DNA from: Acetobacteraceae bacterium
GTDB taxonomy: Bacteria; Pseudomonadota; Alphaproteobacteria; Acetobacterales; Acetobacteraceae
Assembly (NCBI GenBank): GCA_947478535.1
Contig: CANJXD010000222.1
Location: 1-8,763, forward strand
Length of the DNA stretch: 8,763 bases
Direction of reading: 5' to 3'
Shown here: positions 5,437 to 8,763 of the stretch, piece by piece
Position numbering within the stretch: the first letter of the stretch is position 1
How the letters are laid out: each line of letters starts with the position of its first letter
Notes under the pieces: generated by a model
What the model was told of the DNA's origin: nothing
Database searches by the model: none
Seen by the model: the letters and a program-made list of their open reading frames with translations, nothing else
Made by a program: the position numbers and the translations under genes

Positions 5437-8086
5437 GCGGATTTTGGAGCGCGAGCAGGTTGATCTGACGAACTGCGACCGTGAGCCGATCCATATCCCG
5501 GGCGCGATCCTGCCGCATGGCGCCATGCTGGTGCTGGAAGCCGATACGCTTCGGGTGCTCCAGGCCGCCGGGGATACCCTGGGGCTCCTGGGCCGCGAGA
5601 TCAAAGACCTGCTGGAGCGACCGATCGACACCGTGTTCTCCCGCGACCAGATCAATCGGCTCCACGCGCTGAGCCGGGAGCCCAATCTGGCCAAGCCACG
5701 CCACCTTCTCGACCCGATGCTGCGCGCCATCGCCGACCAGCCGCTCGATGCCAGCGCGCATTGTGTCGATGGTGCGCTGGTGCTCGAATTCGAGGCCGCG
5801 GAAATGAGCGACAACTTCATCGCCGATCCGCTCGCCGCCGTGCATCTCATGGTCGAGGGCTTTGGCGACGCCGCCTTGCTCTACGAACTGTGCCAGATGG
5901 CGACCGCGAGCGTGCGGCGCGTCGCCCAGTATGACCGCGTGATGATCTACCGCTTCATGGCCGATGGATCGGGCTGGGTGATCGCCGAAAGCCGCTCGCC
6001 CGAACTGGCACCCTTCCTTGACCTCCACTACCCCGCCGCCGACATCCCACAACAGGCGCGCGCCCTGTACCTGAAAAGCTGGCTGCGGCTGATCACCCAG
6101 GTCGATTACGACCCCGCGCCGCTGATCCCGACGCTCAACCCGCGCACCGGCGCGCCGCTCGACATGAGCCACGCGGTTCTGCGCGACGTCTCGCCCATTC
6201 ACCGCGAATACCTCCGCAACATGGGCATCGACGCCTCGATGTCGATCTCGATCATCGTCGCGGGCAAGCTCTGGGGCCTGATCGCCTGCCACCACAACAG
6301 CCCACGCCGCCTGCCGCGCCATCTGCGCGCCGTGTGCGAATTGTTCGGCTCGATGTTCTCCCTCCAGCTCGAGGCGCGTGAGAGGAGCGAGCAGTTCGAA
6401 TCACGGCTCGCCAGCCGCAAGATCCTCCAGGAACTGATGCTCAACCTCGCCGGCGTCGAGGATTATGCCTTCGGTCTGACCCAGCAGACGCCGAACCTTC
6501 TCGACTACATCCATGGCGGCGACATCGCGCTGGACGGCGTGCGCGGCGGCGGCGTCGCGGTGCGTGTGGAAGGCGAGGTCACCTTTCTGGGGACCACGCC
6601 CACCCGCGCGCAGATCATGGCGCTCACCGAATGGCTGACGACGTACATGACCGAGACGGAGGGCGTCTTCGCGACCGACCGTCTGAGCGAGATCTACGCC
6701 CCGGCGAGCGAATTCGCCAATGTCGCCTCGGGGCTGCTGGTCATCGCGGTCTCGCGCGATCCTTCCGATTTCATCCTGTGGTTCCGCCCCGAGCTGGTGG
6801 AGACGGCGCTCTGGGCCGGCGACCCGGCCAAGCCGATGGTGACCGGCCCCGATGGCGACCGGCTGTCGCCGCGGAAATCCTTCGAGGTCTGGAAGCACAC
6901 GGTGCGCAACCGCGCCCTGCCCTGGACGTCGGCCGAAACCGACGCGGCCTTCGACCTGCGCGTCTCGCTGCTGCAGGTCGTCCTCCGCCGGATCGAGGCG
7001 GCATCGCGCGAACGGGCCAAGGCCCATGAGCGCGACAAGCTGCTGATGGCCGAGCTCGACCACCGCGTGAAGAACACGCTGGCCAATATCCAGGCCCTGG
7101 TCACCCAATCCAGCCGCAGCGCGGAATCGCTGACGGTCTTCGTCGAGGGCCTCGACAAGCGCATCCATTCGATGGCCAAGGCGCATAGCCTGCTCACGCA
7201 AAGCCGCTGGGAAGGCGTGTCCGTCGATGGGCTGTTGCGCGAGGAACTCGATGCCTATGGCCAGGGGCCGGGCGCCGTCTCGCTCGACGGGGTCGATGCC
7301 GTCCTCACGCCCAAATCCGCGCTCGCCTTGTCGCTGGCCTTGCATGAGCTTGCCACCAACGCGGCGAAGTTCGGTGCTTTCACGCAGCCCGCCGGACGCG
7401 TCGCGGTGCGGTGGCATCTGCGCGAGGATGGCGGCCTGGGCATGTCCTGGACCGAAATCGACGGGCCGACGGTGCGGCCGCCGGCGCGGCGCGGTTTCGG
7501 GTCGAATCTGATCGAGCGCGCCCTGGCGATGGAGACCGGCGGCCGCGCGACCATTTTCTACAAACCTGGTGGCGTCGTCTGCGAGATCGTACTGCCGAGA
7601 GCATCAATGGTCGCATTGAGCAGCAGAACGGCTGCCCTGCCGGATCGCCTGCCGATCGAGATCACCGCCCCAGCGTTGCCGGACAAGCCGCGGATTCTCG
7701 TGGTCGAAGATTCGTTCATGGTGCTCCTGACCATCGAAGCCATGTGCGAAGACCTTGGCTGGAGAATCGTGGGCCCGGCGACGCGTTTGGACTCGGCACT
7801 CGCGCTCGCTCGCGCCGAGGCATTCGACGCAGCGCTCCTCGATGTGAACCTGGATGGCGAGATGTCATGGGAGGTTGCCGATGTGCTGGTCGAGCGCGCT
7901 ATCCCCTTCGCGTTCAGCACCGGCTACGACAAGGGTAATGTCCTGCCGCCTCATCTTGCTGACAGTCGCGTCCTCGTCAAACCCTACCGCATCAAAGAAG
8001 TCGAACGGCTTGTCCGCCAGATGATCGCGGATGGGAGCGTCTGCAGTCTTCCTGATGGTCCAGGAGCTGCCGCCATGGGTAGCTAA
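5429..8086 (+). CDS. bphP: Bacteriophytochrome hybrid HWE histidine kinase with C-terminal receiver domain
   Basis: 885 residues from ATG 5429: GGGA lies eight bases upstream and the start overlaps the bphO stop. ATG 5420 is possible; the longer GTG 5372 form is unlikely. A cytosolic red/far-red sensor. PAS (about 10-115) has TNCDREPIHIPG with Cys16 as the biliverdin thioether site. GAF (about 135-305) has YPAADIPQQAR (Asp205), SPIHREYLRNMG (His258) and GLIACHH. PHY (about 320-510) has the tongue motif SPRKSFEVW (480-488). The kinase is of the HWE type: phospho-acceptor His545 in ELDHRVKNTLANI, the N-box LALHELATNAAKFGAF (His639, Asn644), and WTE (674-676) followed by RRGFGSNLIE. The receiver (about 753-866) has acidic Glu760/Asp761, phospho-acceptor Asp805 in LLDVNLDGE, Thr831 and Lys851. 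All key residues are present, so it should be active. GAF has Ala where most members have Ser in PASDIP. No DNA-binding or enzymatic output is attached. The stop codon lies in the right inverted repeat. Confidence 0.96.
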   Translation: MIRRILEREQVDLTNCDREPIHIPGAILPHGAMLVLEADTLRVLQAAGDTLGLLGREIKDLLERPIDTVFSRDQINRLHALSREPNLAKPRHLLDPMLRAIADQPLDASAHCVDGALVLEFEAAEMSDNFIADPLAAVHLMVEGFGDAALLYELCQMATASVRRVAQYDRVMIYRFMADGSGWVIAESRSPELAPFLDLHYPAADIPQQARALYLKSWLRLITQVDYDPAPLIPTLNPRTGAPLDMSHAVLRDVSPIHREYLRNMGIDASMSISIIVAGKLWGLIACHHNSPRRLPRHLRAVCELFGSMFSLQLEARERSEQFESRLASRKILQELMLNLAGVEDYAFGLTQQTPNLLDYIHGGDIALDGVRGGGVAVRVEGEVTFLGTTPTRAQIMALTEWLTTYMTETEGVFATDRLSEIYAPASEFANVASGLLVIAVSRDPSDFILWFRPELVETALWAGDPAKPMVTGPDGDRLSPRKSFEVWKHTVRNRALPWTSAETDAAFDLRVSLLQVVLRRIEAASRERAKAHERDKLLMAELDHRVKNTLANIQALVTQSSRSAESLTVFVEGLDKRIHSMAKAHSLLTQSRWEGVSVDGLLREELDAYGQGPGAVSLDGVDAVLTPKSALALSLALHELATNAAKFGAFTQPAGRVAVRWHLREDGGLGMSWTEIDGPTVRPPARRGFGSNLIERALAMETGGRATIFYKPGGVVCEIVLPRASMVALSSRTAALPDRLPIEITAPALPDKPRILVVEDSFMVLLTIEAMCEDLGWRIVGPATRLDSALALARAEAFDAALLDVNLDGEMSWEVADVLVERAIPFAFSTGYDKGNVLPPHLADSRVLVKPYRIKEVERLVRQMIADGSVCSLPDGPGAAAMGS

Positions 8087-8637
8087 CCCGGAAAATTCAT
8101 GAGGTCGGGTTGGGTGCGCAAACGGCGGGCGCTTGGCGCGTCCGTGAAGACGCCGTCGCGTTTAATCCCTGCTCGCGCTGGGGGCGGCTTTTTGGGGCGT
8201 ATCGCGGGTCTGGCGGGTTGCGGTGTCTGTGGCTTGATCGGGGCATCCGCCGCATTGCTCAGCAGATGAGGCGCGGCAGGGGTGTCCGTGTCGTATTGCG
8301 GCGTGTTGGCTGCCAGCGGCGTGACGTAGAGGTATCGCGTGCCCACTGGCCAGTAGATGGCGCTGCCGCTGGCGACCCTGCCATTCAGGCTGCGACGAAT
8401 GGTGGCGCGGGTCAGCGTCCAGGGGGAGCCGGAACTCAGCACGCCTTCGCCGGTCTCGCGCAGGGTGGGTGCGGTGAGGTTGTCGACGACGGTGTCGCTG
8501 ATGCGGCTGCCGGAGGTGATCGGCACGTCGGCCGGATGACAATGCCCGGTGAGGGCGTCGCCCAGGCTGTAGGTGCCGGTGCCAGTGGTCTGGGTGGTGA
8601 TTAGCACGGCATCGGCGAGGATGGTGCGCGTGCCCAT
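8083..8637 (-). CDS. Phage tail-fibre N-terminal-like protein, 3' end probably replaced by insertion (ORF B)
   Basis: 184 residues. The N-terminal part, ILADAVLITTQTTGTGTYSL, then WTLTRATIRRSLNG and PVGTRYLYVTPLAANTPQYDT (to about residue 117), matches the pattern I know from small proteins in prophage tail modules: TGTGTYxL, then LxRxTIxxSxNG, then GTxxxYVTP. They lie before or within fibre genes. After that the protein becomes Pro/Lys-rich (KPQTPQPARPAIRPKKPPPARAG) and loses pattern. The final LMNFPG is encoded by the right inverted repeat, so the native C-terminus has probably been lost. Start: ATG at 8637, which shares one base with the stop of ORF A (TAATG); no strong ribosome-binding site is seen, consistent with coupled translation. 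The family is recognised from pattern only. Confidence 0.6.
   Translation of the reverse strand: MGTRTILADAVLITTQTTGTGTYSLGDALTGHCHPADVPITSGSRISDTVVDNLTAPTLRETGEGVLSSGSPWTLTRATIRRSLNGRVASGSAIYWPVGTRYLYVTPLAANTPQYDTDTPAAPHLLSNAADAPIKPQTPQPARPAIRPKKPPPARAGIKRDGVFTDAPSARRLRTQPDLMNFPG
8085..8104 (-). repeat. Right inverted repeat (IR-R) of the phytochrome segment
   Basis: Read on the minus strand from 8104: CCTCATGAATTTTCCGGGTT, an 18/20 match to IR-L. It overlaps the last two bases of the bphP stop codon (8084-8086), and on the opposite strand it encodes the last residues (LMNFPG) and stop of ORF B. Both flanking genes therefore appear to take their ends from this repeat. Confidence 0.6.
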
Positions 8638-8763
8638 TAGACTTGTTGCGAAAGTTGCGTGATTTTGGTGCGGCCGTGCTGGCCGTGGCCGGCGCCCTCG
8701 GTCAGCAGGGCCTCGGTCAGCAGGGCAGGAACCCTGCTTCGAGGTTGACCAGTGCGGCGATGA
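8637..8763 (-). CDS. C-terminal fragment of the gene upstream of ORF B (ORF A), 5' end outside window
   Basis: 41 residues are visible in an open frame ending KITQLSQQV and TAA (8639-8637), which overlaps the ATG of ORF B by one base. The fragment includes the repeated unit LLTEALLTEG, made by a 15-bp tandem duplication. In the neighbouring frame the more upstream sequence (AALVNLEAGF) also looks protein-like, so a further frame break near 8735 is possible. No family can be assigned; its place suggests another phage tail or structural gene. Overlap with ORF B is the main evidence that it is real. Confidence 0.45.
   Translation of the reverse strand, partial: HRRTGQPRSRVPALLTEALLTEGAGHGQHGRTKITQLSQQV
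8696..8725. repeat. 15-bp tandem duplication
   Basis: CCTCGGTCAGCAGGG occurs twice, back to back and identical (8696-8710, 8711-8725), encoding the LLTE(A/G) repeat in ORF A on the minus strand. The second copy runs into a hairpin, GCAGGG / CCCTGC (8720-8725 and 8732-8737). Confidence 0.85.

Larger units (their letters stand above)
4473..8104. mobile_element. Putative inverted-repeat-bounded insertion carrying bphO-bphP, no transposase seen
   Basis: A 3632-bp segment whose ends match as inverted repeats (18 of 20 positions) and whose content reads opposite to the phage-like genes on both sides. It contains a non-coding leader, bphO and bphP, and nothing else recognisable. No transposase frame was found on either strand. 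The bases just outside the two ends (…CCAGT and TCGGG…) show no duplicated target. If mobile, it would be a non-autonomous unit driven in trans. The repeats begin CCT, as in some IS1380-family ends (ISEcp1 type), but I cannot confirm that family from memory. Alternatives are chance similarity or repeats left by an older rearrangement. Confidence 0.45.

Noticed and set aside
5270..6322. 350-codon minus-strand open frame, and similar frames at 4744-5850 and 6401-7417
   Set aside because: They are antisense shadows of bphO and bphP. The plus strand has complete, motif-rich proteins through the same bases.
4473..8104. Target-site duplication at the ends of the inverted-repeat segment
   Set aside because: The outer flanks (CCAGT on the left, TCGGG on the right) do not match at any usual length, so no duplication is claimed.
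8110..8604. 164-codon plus-strand open frame at the right end
   Set aside because: It is antisense to ORF B, which has a coupled start and a recognisable phage pattern.

Overview
The window is very GC-rich, with dense G/C third-position codon use, and reads like an alphaproteobacterium. An Acetobacteraceae-type host is a guess from style only: there is no rRNA or housekeeping marker here to fix it.

Layout. (1) Positions 1-3751, minus strand, hold one uninterrupted reading frame. It joins a hydantoinase A / 5-oxoprolinase ATPase half to a hydantoinase B half, and its last few residues run off the left edge. (2) Positions 3821-4462, minus strand, hold two small genes in phage style: a short hydrophobic/proline-rich protein (ORF D), translationally coupled to an upstream Ala/Gln-rich coiled-coil gene (ORF C) that appears broken by two single-base losses. 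(3) Positions 4473-8104 form a 3.6-kb segment bounded by imperfect 20-bp inverted repeats. It carries a non-coding leader, a biliverdin-producing heme oxygenase (bphO) and a bacteriophytochrome hybrid kinase (bphP), both on the plus strand. (4) Positions 8083-8763, minus strand, hold a tail-fibre-N-terminus-like phage protein (ORF B) and the C-terminal end of the gene before it (ORF A), coupled by TAATG.

How the parts relate. The phage-like genes on both sides of the phytochrome segment point the same way (minus), while bphO-bphP point the opposite way and sit exactly between the inverted repeats. The simplest reading is that a light-sensing cassette was inserted, transposon-fashion, into a prophage tail region that is now decaying. 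No transposase is visible inside the segment and no clear target-site duplication is seen, so mobility is an inference. Functionally, BphO opens heme to biliverdin IXalpha and BphP binds it through an N-terminal cysteine. Red/far-red light would then control an HWE-type histidine kinase whose polypeptide ends in its own receiver domain. The hydantoinase/oxoprolinase gene is metabolically unrelated and starts 69 bp beyond the last phage-like gene.

The main things to look at again are the inverted-repeat-bounded phytochrome cassette, the apparently stop-less HyuA-HyuB junction with a strong internal ribosome-binding site, and a cluster of apparent single G/C losses. Those losses could be real decay or sequencing error.
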